DNA of 64,000 nucleotides from Thermasporomyces composti (GTDB lineage: Bacteria; Actinomycetota; Actinomycetes; Propionibacteriales; Actinopolymorphaceae), in contig NZ_QTUC01000001.1 of the NCBI RefSeq assembly GCF_003386795.1, positions 2,356,001 to 2,420,000 on the forward strand, in the 5' to 3' direction. A model generated the notes under the pieces. The model was not told the origin of the DNA and did no database searches. It was given only the letters and a program-made list of their open reading frames with translations. Below, one piece after another: positions 51,723 through 60,366 of this stretch (the first letter of the stretch is position 1; each line of letters opens with the position of its first letter). A program made the translations under genes and the position numbers.

Positions 51723-52973
51723 GTGTGTGACCTCGTTGTCGTCGGGCTTGGCTATGTCGGCCTGCCACTGGTCCGGGAAGCCTGCCGATCCGGCCTCCGT
51801 GTCGTCGGCTTCGACATCTCGTCGGCCGTCGTCGAAGGGCTGATGGCCGGTCGCTCCCACGTCGACGACATCTCCGACGACGACGTGGCGCAGATGCTGC
51901 GTGCCGGCTTCGTCGCGACCACGGACGAGGAGGCTGTGGCCGGCGCTGACACCGTGGTCCTCTGCGTTCCCACGCCGCTCGATGAGGACGGCGGGCCCGA
52001 CCTGACCGCCGTGACGTCGGCGGCCGAGATGGTGTCGCGGCACCTGCGCGCCGGCATGCTGGTGGTCTTGGAGTCCACCACCTACCCCGGAACGACCGAC
52101 GAGCTCGTCCGGCCCATCCTGGAGAAGTCCGGCCTGCGCGCCGGTGAGGACTTCGCGCTCGCCTACTCGCCGGAGCGCATCGACCCGGGCAACAAGCAGT
52201 ACGGGCTGCGGAACACGCCGAAGGTGGTGGGTGGGCACACGCCCAAGTGCGCCGAGCGAGCGGAGGCGTTCTACGCCAAGATCTGCGACCGCGTGGTTCG
52301 GGCGAAGGGCACCCGCGAGGCCGAGATGGCCAAGCTGCTCGAGAACACCTACCGTCACGTCAACATCGCCCTCGTCAACGAGATGGCGATCTTCTGCCAC
52401 GAGCTCGGCATCGACTTGCGCGACGCGATCGCGGCCGCCTCGACCAAGCCGTTCGGCTTCCAGCCGTTCTACCCCGGCCCAGGCGTCGGTGGGCACTGCA
52501 TCCCGATCGACCCCAACTACCTGTCGTACAAGGTCAAGCGGTTGGGGTACCCGTTCCGGTTCGTGGAGCTGGCGCAGGAGATCAACCAGCGGATGCCGGC
52601 GTACGTCGCGCAGCGGGTCCAGGATCTGGTCAACGAGGCGGGCCGGTCGGTCAAGGGCTCGTCGGTGCTGCTGCTCGGCGTGACGTACAAGCCCAACATC
52701 GCCGACCAGCGCGAGTCGCCCGCTCCGCAGGTGGCGCGTCGCCTGCGACGGATGGGAGCCAAGCTCCAGTTCCACGACCCGTACGTTCCCGAGTGGGAGG
52801 TCGACGGCGAGCCGGTGCCACGCGCTGAGCCGCTGCTGGACGCGCTCAGGTCCGCGGACGTCACCGTGCTGCTGCAAGACCACGAGGCGTACGACGTGGA
52901 GACGCTCCGCGCGGCTCGGCTGCTGTTCGACACCCGAGGACGGGTCACCGACGGGACTGCTGAGGTCCTCTGA
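51723..52973 (+). CDS. UDP-sugar 6-dehydrogenase, WbpA/TviB-like (UDP-GlcNAc type)
   Basis: The 416-aa NAD-dependent enzyme has the Rossmann start LVVVGLGYVGLPLVREACRS, VLCVPTPLDEDGGPD, ESTTYPGTT, FALAYSPERIDPGN, KLLENTYRHVNIALVNEMAI and the catalytic Cys in PGVGGHCIPIDPNY (about residue 259), then LLGVTYKPNIADQRESPA. The SPERIDPGN signature groups it with UDP-N-acetylglucosamine 6-dehydrogenases rather than UDP-glucose enzymes; this subtype call is inference. It would make UDP-GlcNAcA. I chose the GTG at 51723 (leaderless, TAGAGT upstream) because conserved sequence begins there; a GTG at 51669 is in frame. Confidence 0.88.
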   Translation: MCDLVVVGLGYVGLPLVREACRSGLRVVGFDISSAVVEGLMAGRSHVDDISDDDVAQMLRAGFVATTDEEAVAGADTVVLCVPTPLDEDGGPDLTAVTSAAEMVSRHLRAGMLVVLESTTYPGTTDELVRPILEKSGLRAGEDFALAYSPERIDPGNKQYGLRNTPKVVGGHTPKCAERAEAFYAKICDRVVRAKGTREAEMAKLLENTYRHVNIALVNEMAIFCHELGIDLRDAIAAASTKPFGFQPFYPGPGVGGHCIPIDPNYLSYKVKRLGYPFRFVELAQEINQRMPAYVAQRVQDLVNEAGRSVKGSSVLLLGVTYKPNIADQRESPAPQVARRLRRMGAKLQFHDPYVPEWEVDGEPVPRAEPLLDALRSADVTVLLQDHEAYDVETLRAARLLFDTRGRVTDGTAEVL

Positions 52974-54100
52974 TGCCGCCGCTGCGCGTGCTGGTGTGCA
53001 CGGTGGTGCACCACCCGCAAGACGCGCGCATCCTCCATCGCCAGATCAAGGCGATGGTGGAGGCGGGGTACAGCGTGACCTACGCCGCCCCCTTCTCCGC
53101 GTACGACGCTGAGGTGTGGCCTGAGATCGAGGCCATCGACCTGCCCCGCGCCTCCGGGAGGTCGAGGGTGGCGGCGCTTCGAGCCGCGCGGCGAGTGTTG
53201 CGGGAACGAGGCCGGGACGCCGACATCGTCCTGCTCCACGACCCTGAGCTGCTCCTCGTGCTGCCGGGGCTGACGTTCGCGGGCGCGGTCGTGTGGGACG
53301 TGCACGAGGACACCGGGGCGGCCCTGGTCGCCAAGAGCTGGATCCCCGGCGCGCTGCGCCCGCTGGCCCGCGCGGGGATTCGGCTGATGGAGGGACGTGC
53401 CGAGCGGACGGTGCGGCTGATCCTCGCCGAGGAGGGCTACCGCGCCCGCTTCCGCGGCATCCATCCGGTCATCCCCAACACGACCTACGTCCCGGACGCT
53501 GTCGTCCCGCCGGGCGAGCGCCGCGTCGTCTACGTCGGACACCTGGCGCGAGCCCGTGGCGTGGACGTGATGGTCGAGGCGGCACGGCTGCTGCGCGGTC
53601 ACGGCGTCACCTTCGACGTCATCGGCCACGCCGACAACCACGCCCGCCGGCTCCTGCTGGCGGCGCAGGAGGCGGGCGATGTCCACTGGCACGGTTTCGT
53701 CGCCAACGACAAGGCGATGGCTCTCGTGCGGGGCGCCTTGTGCGGCCTGTCGCTGCTCCGGGACCTGCCGAACTACCGGCACTCCATGCCGACGAAGGTG
53801 TTGGAGTACATGGCTCAGGGGGTCCCGGTGGTGACGACGCCGCTGCCAGCGGCGGTGTCGCTCATCCAGATCCACGGCTGCGGGCTGGTCGTCCCGTTCG
53901 ACGACCCCGAGGCGACCGCGCGGGCGGTGCTTCGGCTGCGTGACGACGCGGAGCTGCGGGTCCAGATGGGTCAGCGTGGACACCAGGCCGCCCGGGTGGG
54001 CTACCACTGGCCGGACACCGCCCGCGACTTCCTGGGCCGGATGGAGGCGTGGGCCAAGGCGGCCCGGCCGAACCCGTGCTTGACGCTCGGCACCAGCTGA
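52973..54100 (+). CDS. GT4 glycosyltransferase
   Basis: The 375-aa protein is translationally coupled to the dehydrogenase (TGATG overlap). It has an N-terminal RVLVCTVVHHPQDARILHRQ and HDPELLLVLPGL (HDPE motif), then WDVHED. The donor domain has RRVVYVGHLARARGVDVMVE, VTFDVIGHADNHARRLLLAA and the loop YRHSMPTKVLEYMAQGVPVV. HDPE and WDVHED together are typical of GT4 enzymes acting on amino-sugars or uronic-acid glycans in actinobacterial envelopes. Probable substrate: one of the UDP-uronic acids made by its neighbours (inference). Confidence 0.88.
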   Translation: MPPLRVLVCTVVHHPQDARILHRQIKAMVEAGYSVTYAAPFSAYDAEVWPEIEAIDLPRASGRSRVAALRAARRVLRERGRDADIVLLHDPELLLVLPGLTFAGAVVWDVHEDTGAALVAKSWIPGALRPLARAGIRLMEGRAERTVRLILAEEGYRARFRGIHPVIPNTTYVPDAVVPPGERRVVYVGHLARARGVDVMVEAARLLRGHGVTFDVIGHADNHARRLLLAAQEAGDVHWHGFVANDKAMALVRGALCGLSLLRDLPNYRHSMPTKVLEYMAQGVPVVTTPLPAAVSLIQIHGCGLVVPFDDPEATARAVLRLRDDAELRVQMGQRGHQAARVGYHWPDTARDFLGRMEAWAKAARPNPCLTLGTS

Positions 54101-54152
54101 GGCGGCTGCCGCGGACCCACGACTCGACGCCCGTCCGCGGCCGGTGCGGCGC

Positions 54153-54158
54153 TACGCT
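54153..54158 (+). promoter_or_regulatory. candidate -10 upstream of the WecC-like gene
   Basis: TACGCT lies 43 bases before the GTG at 54201, within the 100-base gap after the GT4 gene. This suggests a separate promoter. No clear -35 was seen. Confidence 0.4.
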
Positions 54159-54200
54159 AGCGGTTCGTCCTGCTCCGTCCCGGTTCGGAAAGGCGCGCAC

Positions 54201-55499
54201 GTGAGGATCACAGTCGTCGGCCTGGGCAAGATCGGCTTGCCTCTCGCCGTTCAGTACGCCGGCAAGGGGCACACGGTGACCGGCGTCGACATCAACCCGC
54301 GTGTCGTCGAGCTGGTCAACGAGGGGACGGAGCCGTTTCCCGGCGAGGCCGAGCTGGCCACCCGGCTCAAGCAGGTGGTCTCCGAGGGCGCGTTGACCGC
54401 CACCGATGACTACGCCCGAGCGGTCCCCGACGCCGAGTACATCGTCGTGGTCGTTCCGTTGTTCGTCGACCCCGACGGCGTTCCCGACTTCGGCTGGATG
54501 GACGAGGCGACCGCGGGGATCGGTGCCCACCTCACCGCCGGCACGACCGTTCTGTACGAGACGACGCTCCCCGTGGGGACGACTCGAGGTCGGTGGAAGC
54601 CCGCGCTGGAGCGGGCGTCAGGGCTCACCGAGGGCGTCGACTTCTGGGTGGCGTTCTCGCCCGAGCGTGTGCTGACCGGCCGAGTCTTCGCTGACCTGCG
54701 GAAGTACCCCAAGATCATCGGCGCGCTGGGCCCGGAGGGGGCCGCACGAGCGAGGGCGTTCTACGAGGCGGTGCTCGACTTCGACGAGCGGCCGGACCTG
54801 CCGCGACCGAACGGCGTCTGGGATCTCGGATCGGCTGAGGCAGCCGAGCTGGTCAAGCTCGCCGAGACGACGTATCGAGACGTCAACATCGCGTTGGCGA
54901 ACCAGTTCGCGCGCTTCGCCGACCGGCAGGGGATCGACTTCCTCCAGGTGATGGAGGCCGCCAACTCTCAGCCCTACAGCCACCTCCACCGGCCTGGCAT
55001 CGCGGTGGGTGGGCACTGCATCCCGGTCTATCCCCGCCTCTACCTGTGGAACGACCCGGACGCCACGGTGGTGCGGGCCGCTCGGGAGGCGAATGTCGCG
55101 ATGCCGGCGTACGCGGTCGACCTGCTGGCGCAGGCGTACGGTGACCTCGCCGGCGCCCGCGTGGTCGTGCTCGGTGCCGCCTACCGGGGTGGTGTGAAGG
55201 AGACGGCGTTCTCGGGAGTGTTCCCGACCGTCGAGGCGCTGCGTGAGCGGGGCGCTGAGGTGGTCGTCCACGACCCGCTCTACGACGACGCGGAGCTGTC
55301 CGGTCTGGGCTTCAAGCCCTACCACCTGGGCGAGCCGGTCGACGCGGCGGTCATCCAAGCCGACCACCCCGAGTATCGCGACCTCGGCCCCGCGGACCTG
55401 CCCGGTGTGCGCGCGCTCGTCGACGGTCGAGCGATCACCGATCCGGCGCGGTGGGTCGGGGTGGCGCGTCGGGTGATCGGGGTCGCCTCCGCGTCCTGA
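54201..55499 (+). CDS. UDP-sugar dehydrogenase, WecC-like (UDP-ManNAc type)
   Basis: The 432-aa enzyme has RITVVGLGKIGLPLAVQYAG, VVVVPLFVDPDG, YETTLPVGTTRG, FSPERVLTGRVFADLRKYPK, ELVKLAETTYRDVNIALANQ and the catalytic Cys in AVGGHCIPVYPRLY (about residue 273), then VLGAAYRGGVKETAFSG. The PERVLTGR signature resembles UDP-ManNAc dehydrogenases (WecC), unlike the other dehydrogenase in this locus. With WecB at 43.2 kb it completes UDP-GlcNAc to UDP-ManNAc to UDP-ManNAcA. The GTG start lies behind GGAAAGG. Confidence 0.87.
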   Translation: MRITVVGLGKIGLPLAVQYAGKGHTVTGVDINPRVVELVNEGTEPFPGEAELATRLKQVVSEGALTATDDYARAVPDAEYIVVVVPLFVDPDGVPDFGWMDEATAGIGAHLTAGTTVLYETTLPVGTTRGRWKPALERASGLTEGVDFWVAFSPERVLTGRVFADLRKYPKIIGALGPEGAARARAFYEAVLDFDERPDLPRPNGVWDLGSAEAAELVKLAETTYRDVNIALANQFARFADRQGIDFLQVMEAANSQPYSHLHRPGIAVGGHCIPVYPRLYLWNDPDATVVRAAREANVAMPAYAVDLLAQAYGDLAGARVVVLGAAYRGGVKETAFSGVFPTVEALRERGAEVVVHDPLYDDAELSGLGFKPYHLGEPVDAAVIQADHPEYRDLGPADLPGVRALVDGRAITDPARWVGVARRVIGVASAS

Positions 55500-55594
55500 T
55501 CACCTCAAGCCACCGACGTCCAGGCCGAGGACGCCTGCGAACGTCGTGACGACGGGGCGCCGACTCCCGCGGGATGCCGGCGCCCCGTCACGAC

Positions 55595-56917
55595 TCACTT
55601 GCTGGCGAGCTGCTTCAGCTCGGCGTACGAGCCGCTGAAGTAGTTCTGGTCCAGCGGTGTGTCGGTGTACTGCCAGAAGGTGTGCCTCTTCCAACCCGGC
55701 GGCAGCGGACCCACCTGGCCGTCGTAGTTGGCGATCCACAGGGGGTTGTCCTCGAAGGACCGGTGCGATCCAACGCACTGCTGCCACCAGCTGGTGTTGG
55801 TGTAGATGATCGCCTTCCGGCCGGTGAGCTTCTCGTACGTGGTGACGAAGTCGTCGATCCAGGCGGCGAGCTCCTGGGGCGAGCGGTTGTAGCAGGTCGC
55901 CACGCCGACCGCCTCGCCGAACTCGATGTCGAGGACGCCGGGAAGGGTCCATCCGTCCCCCTTGCCCCCTCCGCCGTTGGCGACGAAGTACCGGGCCTGC
56001 GCGGCGCCACTGCTGGTGTCGGGTCGGCCGAAGTGGTAGGCGCCGCGGAGCATGCCAACCTTCCGGGAGCCGTCCCAGGCGTGCTTGTAGAACGGGTTGA
56101 CGTAGGAGGTGCCCTCGGTGGCCTTGATGAAGACGAACCGCTTCCCTTGCTTCCACCAGTAGTCCCAGTCGACGTAGCCCTGGTGGCTCGCGACGTCCAT
56201 GCCCCTCACGCGGACCCACTTGTTGCCGGGGCCGAAGCGGGCCTCGTGGGCGGCGTAGGGGTTCTTGGTGGGCGTGGGCTTCGACGTGGGCGTCGCCGTG
56301 GCCGTCGGCTGGTCGGGCTGGGGCTCGGCCGTGGGCTCGGGTTGCGTCGGTTTCGGCGCCGCTTCCGCGACGGCCTTTCCGCCAGCGGCCGCACCCTTCG
56401 ACGACGGGGCGACCCGGCGGTCCGCCCGGGAGGCCGCCTCCGAGCTCCGGGCGGAGTCGTCGGTGGCCGCCTCGTCTCGCGGTGCCCGGGGCGGGGTTCC
56501 GAGCGCCGCCTTGTGCGGTTCCGTGGCGGACGCCGGCCGGTCGGGCGGTGCGACCTGGGCGAAACCGACGACGCCGAGGGTTGGGTCGGCCTCGTCGTCC
56601 GACGTTGAGCCGAGCTCGTTGTGGGAGGAGAGGGCGGTGTAGGTCGGGGCGGCCAGCGCGACGGCGACCGCGAGCACCCCGAGGACCGCCTTCATGCCGT
56701 GGCCGCTCCTGGTGGGAGCGGTGATGAGCCGACGGATGAGGGGCGCCAGGCGCGCGGCGCTTGCCCGCGCCGTCTCGGCCGACCGCACCTGAGCCGACCG
56801 CACCTGGGCCGCCTTCTTGCGGGCCCCGCGGAACCATGGGGCCCTGGTGATCCGGTCGAGCAAGGGCGAGACGCCGAACCAGCGACGCTTGGGATTCTGG
56901 GAGGCGGATGGCCGCAC
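55595..56917 (-). CDS. membrane-anchored GH25 muramidase
   Basis: The 440-aa protein starts at GTG 56917, seven bases after GAGGAG; upstream in-frame sequence lacks a start signal. Residues 1-74 are basic and cytoplasmic, with the duplication AQVRSAQVRSA. One membrane helix follows (GMKAVLGVLAVAVALAAPTY, about 75-95), then a Pro/Thr/Ala-rich wall-spanning linker to about 235. The catalytic GH25 domain follows: RGMDVASHQGYVDWDYWW with catalytic Asp, FVFIKATEGTSYVNP, GAYHFGRPD, GVLDIEFGEA, AIIYTNTSWW and HTFWQYTD. Such enzymes cleave MurNAc-GlcNAc bonds in peptidoglycan. Its place inside the polysaccharide locus suggests wall remodelling linked to glycan attachment. Confidence 0.88.
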   Translation of the reverse strand: MRPSASQNPKRRWFGVSPLLDRITRAPWFRGARKKAAQVRSAQVRSAETARASAARLAPLIRRLITAPTRSGHGMKAVLGVLAVAVALAAPTYTALSSHNELGSTSDDEADPTLGVVGFAQVAPPDRPASATEPHKAALGTPPRAPRDEAATDDSARSSEAASRADRRVAPSSKGAAAGGKAVAEAAPKPTQPEPTAEPQPDQPTATATPTSKPTPTKNPYAAHEARFGPGNKWVRVRGMDVASHQGYVDWDYWWKQGKRFVFIKATEGTSYVNPFYKHAWDGSRKVGMLRGAYHFGRPDTSSGAAQARYFVANGGGGKGDGWTLPGVLDIEFGEAVGVATCYNRSPQELAAWIDDFVTTYEKLTGRKAIIYTNTSWWQQCVGSHRSFEDNPLWIANYDGQVGPLPPGWKRHTFWQYTDTPLDQNYFSGSYAELKQLASK

Positions 56918-57547
56918 GAAAGATCTCCTCGGGTCGGGGGCAAGGGCACACGGTCCCGACGTCGTCCACCTCGCACGAGGTGGCCTCGGCGTGAGGGCAC
57001 AGGTGACCGATCGACGCGCCCGCGCGCGCCGGTCTGGGTCGGGTCGCTGATGCGACGGTCGGGAGCCGTGGGGAGGCTGCCGGGTGCGACCCCCGTCGCC
57101 GGCCTCGGCATTCTGCGAGACCGCCATGGAGAGCCTCAAATCGAGGTGTCCACAATGCGGGAAATCCCGGGAAGTTCGTGTCGACTTGGTGTAGAGCGCG
57201 GCGGAAGTCTGGAGAGGCCTTCATGTGACGTATGAGGGCACCTGCGTGAGTCGTCGGAGCCGGCGCTGGCGGTTCCTCACGAACGCACGATGCGTCGTAA
57301 TCAAAACGTTAGGTACCGATTCGCAACCAGCCGGCCGGGTAGGGCGTTTGGCACGTGGAGTGGTGGGGCCGGTCGCTTCCCACCTGCCCACGGGCGAGTC
57401 GTAACCGCTCGCTCGGCTGATCGTTGGTAGCGCGGGTGGTCGGCTGCGACCGGTCGCGGCGAACGGGCGGCATGCTCGTCCCCGCCTCTCGCACGGCCGT
57501 GCGGCGGTCGTCCCACGGCAAGCCTGCCTTCGACACGTGGGGGTGTT
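56918..57547. other. divergent spacer between GH25 and sugar transferase genes
   Basis: About 630 bases. It carries the GAGGAG site of the GH25 gene at its left end and an A/T-rich stretch (TAATCAAAACGTTAGGTACC, 57298-57317) that looks like promoter DNA. Open frames here lack ribosome sites and recognisable domains. Confidence 0.4.
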
Positions 57548-58225
57548 GTGAGACATCGGGTCGCACGCGGTGTCAAGCGTGGCTTCGACATCGTGTTCGC
57601 ACTGGTCGGGCTGGTCGTTCTCGCTCCTGTCGCGCTCGCGGTCTGGGTCCTGGTCCGCTGGCGGCTCGGCTCACCCGCCATCTTTCGTCAGCGCCGCACC
57701 GGCATGCATGGTCGGCCGTTCACGGTCCTGAAGTTCCGGACCATGACCAACCGGTGTGACGCCAACGGTCAGCTGCTGCCGGACCACCGACGCCTCACCC
57801 GCTTGGGTCGACTCCTGCGCAAGCTGAGCCTCGACGAGATCCCACAGCTCATCAACGTGCTCCGCGGCGACATGAGCATCGTGGGCCCGCGGCCGCTGCT
57901 CCCGAAGTACGACCAGTGGTACACCCCCTACGAGCGGCGGCGGTTCGACGTGCGCCCCGGCATCACCGGATTGGCTCAGATCGCCGGCCGCAACACGGTG
58001 AGCTGGAGCACGCGCCTCAGCCTCGACGTCGAGTACGTCGACCGCTGGTCGCTGTGGCTGGACTTCAAGATCATCCTGCAGACGATCAAGATGGTCTTCG
58101 CCCGCGAAGGCGTGGTTGTGGACACCCGGGCGCTGATGAGCGACCTGGACGAGGAGCGTGGCGACGCTCCGACTCACCAGCTCATCCTCACGTCGCGCGA
58201 CCGCGAGCTCCTGCGCGCCGGCTGA
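57548..58225 (+). CDS. initiating sugar-phosphate transferase (PglC/bacterial sugar transferase family)
   Basis: The 225-aa protein has a single N-terminal re-entrant membrane helix (FDIVFALVGLVVLAPVALAV), then FRQRRTGMHGRPFTVLKFRT, the catalytic Asp-Glu in LSLDEIPQLINVLRGDMSIV, GPRPL, RPGITGLAQIAGRN and DVEYVDRWSLWLDFKIIL. These define monotopic phosphoglycosyl transferases that move a sugar-1-phosphate from UDP-sugar to undecaprenyl phosphate, the first membrane step of glycan assembly. It is the short (PglC-like) form lacking the extra WbaP helices. It starts at GTG 57548 and is monocistronic. It probably initiates the glycan built by the GTs at 41.8-54.1 kb. Confidence 0.92.
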   Translation: MRHRVARGVKRGFDIVFALVGLVVLAPVALAVWVLVRWRLGSPAIFRQRRTGMHGRPFTVLKFRTMTNRCDANGQLLPDHRRLTRLGRLLRKLSLDEIPQLINVLRGDMSIVGPRPLLPKYDQWYTPYERRRFDVRPGITGLAQIAGRNTVSWSTRLSLDVEYVDRWSLWLDFKIILQTIKMVFAREGVVVDTRALMSDLDEERGDAPTHQLILTSRDRELLRAG

Positions 58226-58240
58226 CCGGCACGGCAGGGC

Positions 58241-59344
58241 TCACACGCCGAGTCCTGCCGTGCGGTAGGCCGGGAAGAACGCTCGGTCCGGGTCGAGTCC
58301 GACGGCCCGCGCGGCGGCCCGGTAGGCCTCCTCATCGAGGACGGCGGTGATCGTGCGGTAGGTGAAGCGGTCGGGGCCGAACCCGCCTTTGAAGCGCAAC
58401 AGGCTGTCGTTGTCGCCCCCGACGCCTCCACCGAGGTGCAGCCAGCGGTCACCGCGTCGGTGCGACTCCTCCGCGACCGCCTCGAACAGTGGCCGGGCCG
58501 CTCCGAGCGCGTAGTCGGCTGTCCGGGTGCCGCCGAGGTGGTACTGCACGATCCCGTTCGTGCGCAGGAAGATCGCCGCGCTCGCCACCTCGCCGTCTGG
58601 CTTGCGGGCCACCCACAGCTCCGCGTGCTCACCGAGCTCGGTCAGCATGCGCCGCACCCGGGCCTCGTCGAGCAGGTAGGAGTCGGCCGCGTTGTGCTTG
58701 GCCATCGTCTCCAGGTAGCAGGTGGTGAAGCCGGTGACGGCTGACGCGCTGTGGTCGCGGACGAACGTCAACCCGTGCTGCGCCGACTTGCGCAGCGCCC
58801 GCCGATGGTGCGCCGACGCGCGCGCCAGCCGCTCCTCTCGGCCGAGGGTGAGGTCGACCGCGACGGTCGGCGTGGCCGAACGCGGCACGAACGGCCCGGT
58901 CGTGAACAGGCCACTGGCGTCCAGCAGTGGGTTGGTGCGGACGAACACCGAGAGGACCGAGAGCTCGGCGCAGACCTTCGTGAACCAGTCCGCGAACGCC
59001 CGTCGCCACTCCTCGCCGAGATTGTCCGCCGGGACGTCGCACACCGGACCCGGGTAGCCGTAGACCGACGTCGCGTCGTACTCGTAGCCGGTCGCTCGTC
59101 GGACCTCGGCCGGTAGCGGTCGAAGCGTCAGGGGCAGCGCGACGTGCACGCCCTCGGACTCGTACGTCAGCAGAACCGACGTACACCCGTCGGGTGTGGC
59201 GAGCCGCTGGTAGGCGGGCAGGTGGTAAGTGTCGTACCCGCCAGCCGACTCCAGACCGGCGAGCCAGGCCGACTCGTCGTCGAGCGTGATCACAGTGCTC
59301 AAACCGATGTGTCCAGGGTTCAAACCGATGTGTCGAGAGTCCAT
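58241..59344 (-). CDS. FemAB/GNAT-like acyltransferase
   Basis: The 367-aa protein resembles FemAB-type proteins with a duplicated GNAT fold: YDTYHLPAYQRLATPDG, then YGYPGPVCD, a helical SAHHRRALRKSAQHGLTFVR, and the second GNAT half AELWVARKPDGEVASAAIFL, IVQYHLGGTRTADYALGAAR and LHLGGGVGGDNDSLLRFKGG with GFGPDRF. Relatives add amino acids or acyl groups to lipid-linked or wall glycans, or sit in polysaccharide loci with unknown acceptors. The first 14 residues (MDSRHIGLNPGHIGL) are encoded by a 21-bp direct repeat, so the true start may lie further in, at a GTG near 59292. Confidence 0.8.
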   Translation of the reverse strand: MDSRHIGLNPGHIGLSTVITLDDESAWLAGLESAGGYDTYHLPAYQRLATPDGCTSVLLTYESEGVHVALPLTLRPLPAEVRRATGYEYDATSVYGYPGPVCDVPADNLGEEWRRAFADWFTKVCAELSVLSVFVRTNPLLDASGLFTTGPFVPRSATPTVAVDLTLGREERLARASAHHRRALRKSAQHGLTFVRDHSASAVTGFTTCYLETMAKHNAADSYLLDEARVRRMLTELGEHAELWVARKPDGEVASAAIFLRTNGIVQYHLGGTRTADYALGAARPLFEAVAEESHRRGDRWLHLGGGVGGDNDSLLRFKGGFGPDRFTYRTITAVLDEEAYRAAARAVGLDPDRAFFPAYRTAGLGV

Positions 59345-59350
59345 GCCGAT
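59300..59350 (-). repeat. 21-bp direct repeats at the FemAB-like gene start
   Basis: On the plus strand AAACCGATGTGTC occurs twice with a 21-base period, and a third diverged copy (ATGCCGATGTGG) follows. The repeats either encode a short HIGL-containing peptide at the N-terminus or are regulatory DNA upstream of a later start. Confidence 0.7.
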
Positions 59351-59430
59351 GTGGGAGTGGAGGGCCGAAGGATGGTAGGCGACAGCGGCCTGGGCAAGCC
59401 TAGAGGTCGTCGTCCCATGCGCGTGGCCGG

Positions 59431-60219
59431 GTGAGGCGGATGGGGCCTGCCGACCTCGTGGTCCGCGACGTCGAGGACGGGTTCGAGGAGGCGGCGGCGC
59501 TGCTCCGACTCGTCGTCCCGACTCCGTGCGCTGGGCTCACGCCGTATGACAGCGACCGGTTCGGACGCTTCCTCGCCGCGGCCCACGCGGTGCCGAGACC
59601 ACACCGCACTCTGCTGCTGCGCGGGACGTTCGCGAACGACGACCTCGCGGGCGTAGCCGACTGGCGCGTGCTCGGATCCAGCCTCTTCCTCAACGGGGTG
59701 GCGGTGGCTCCTGCCTGGCGGAGGAACGGCGTAGGACGACGGTTGCTCCTCGACGGCGTCGCCCTGGCACGCCGTCTGGGCTGTGGCGCGATCGAGCTGG
59801 ACGTCGCCAGTGACAACGCCGCGGCGGCCGCCTTGTACGAGCGGCTGGGCTTCACGGAGGTGGGCGGTTCGAGCTGGGTCTCGCTCGGTGAGCCGAACGC
59901 GGGAGAGGCGCCGGCGGGATCGTCGACCTGGCGGCTCGCAGACTGGCCGGCGTTCGCGGCCCACCACGCCGCCTACGGCTTCGGCGACCTGGGAGTACGA
60001 CGAGCTGACGCGACCCTGACGGTGCGGGTGCTGCCCGGCGGCTGGCGGCTTGGCGCGGTACCTGGCCCGGGTGAGCTGGCCGCCCTGGTCAGGGACCTGT
60101 CGGACGTCCTGCCGGCACCCGAGCGGATGTTCGTCGTCGACGAGTCGGCCGACGTGGACGGCACCCGGCTGGCAATCTTTCGGCGGCTCCGCCTCGAGGT
60201 GAAACCTTCCCCCAGGTGA
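59431..60219 (+). CDS. GNAT-family N-acetyltransferase
   Basis: The 262-aa protein has an N-terminal GNAT domain: LFLNGVAVAPAWRRNGVGRR gives strand 4 and the acetyl-CoA pyrophosphate loop (R-R-N-G-V-G-R), then IELDVASDNAAAAALYERLG and FTEVG. The C-terminal 110 residues are a second, degenerate GNAT-like or unknown domain. The acceptor is unknown. The frame begins at GTG 59431; an ATG at 59440 is possible. It is divergent from the FemAB-like gene and is followed at 147 bases by cysD. Confidence 0.75.
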   Translation: MRRMGPADLVVRDVEDGFEEAAALLRLVVPTPCAGLTPYDSDRFGRFLAAAHAVPRPHRTLLLRGTFANDDLAGVADWRVLGSSLFLNGVAVAPAWRRNGVGRRLLLDGVALARRLGCGAIELDVASDNAAAAALYERLGFTEVGGSSWVSLGEPNAGEAPAGSSTWRLADWPAFAAHHAAYGFGDLGVRRADATLTVRVLPGGWRLGAVPGPGELAALVRDLSDVLPAPERMFVVDESADVDGTRLAIFRRLRLEVKPSPR

Positions 60220-60319
60220 ACGCCTCCCGAGCTCCGGCTCGAGGTGCACGCCAGGTCGGGCGCGCTGCCGGGTGCGGTCCAGTCCACGGCAAGGTCGCGG
60301 GCTTGTGGCGAAGCCCAGG

Positions 60320-60325
60320 TAGCAT
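60320..60325 (+). promoter_or_regulatory. candidate -10 of cysDN
   Basis: TAGCAT lies 42 bases upstream of the cysD start. No strong -35 is seen at the usual spacing. Confidence 0.35.
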
Positions 60326-60366
60326 CGCTGGCGACTGTTCGTCCGATTGCCCTACCAGGTGGTGTG

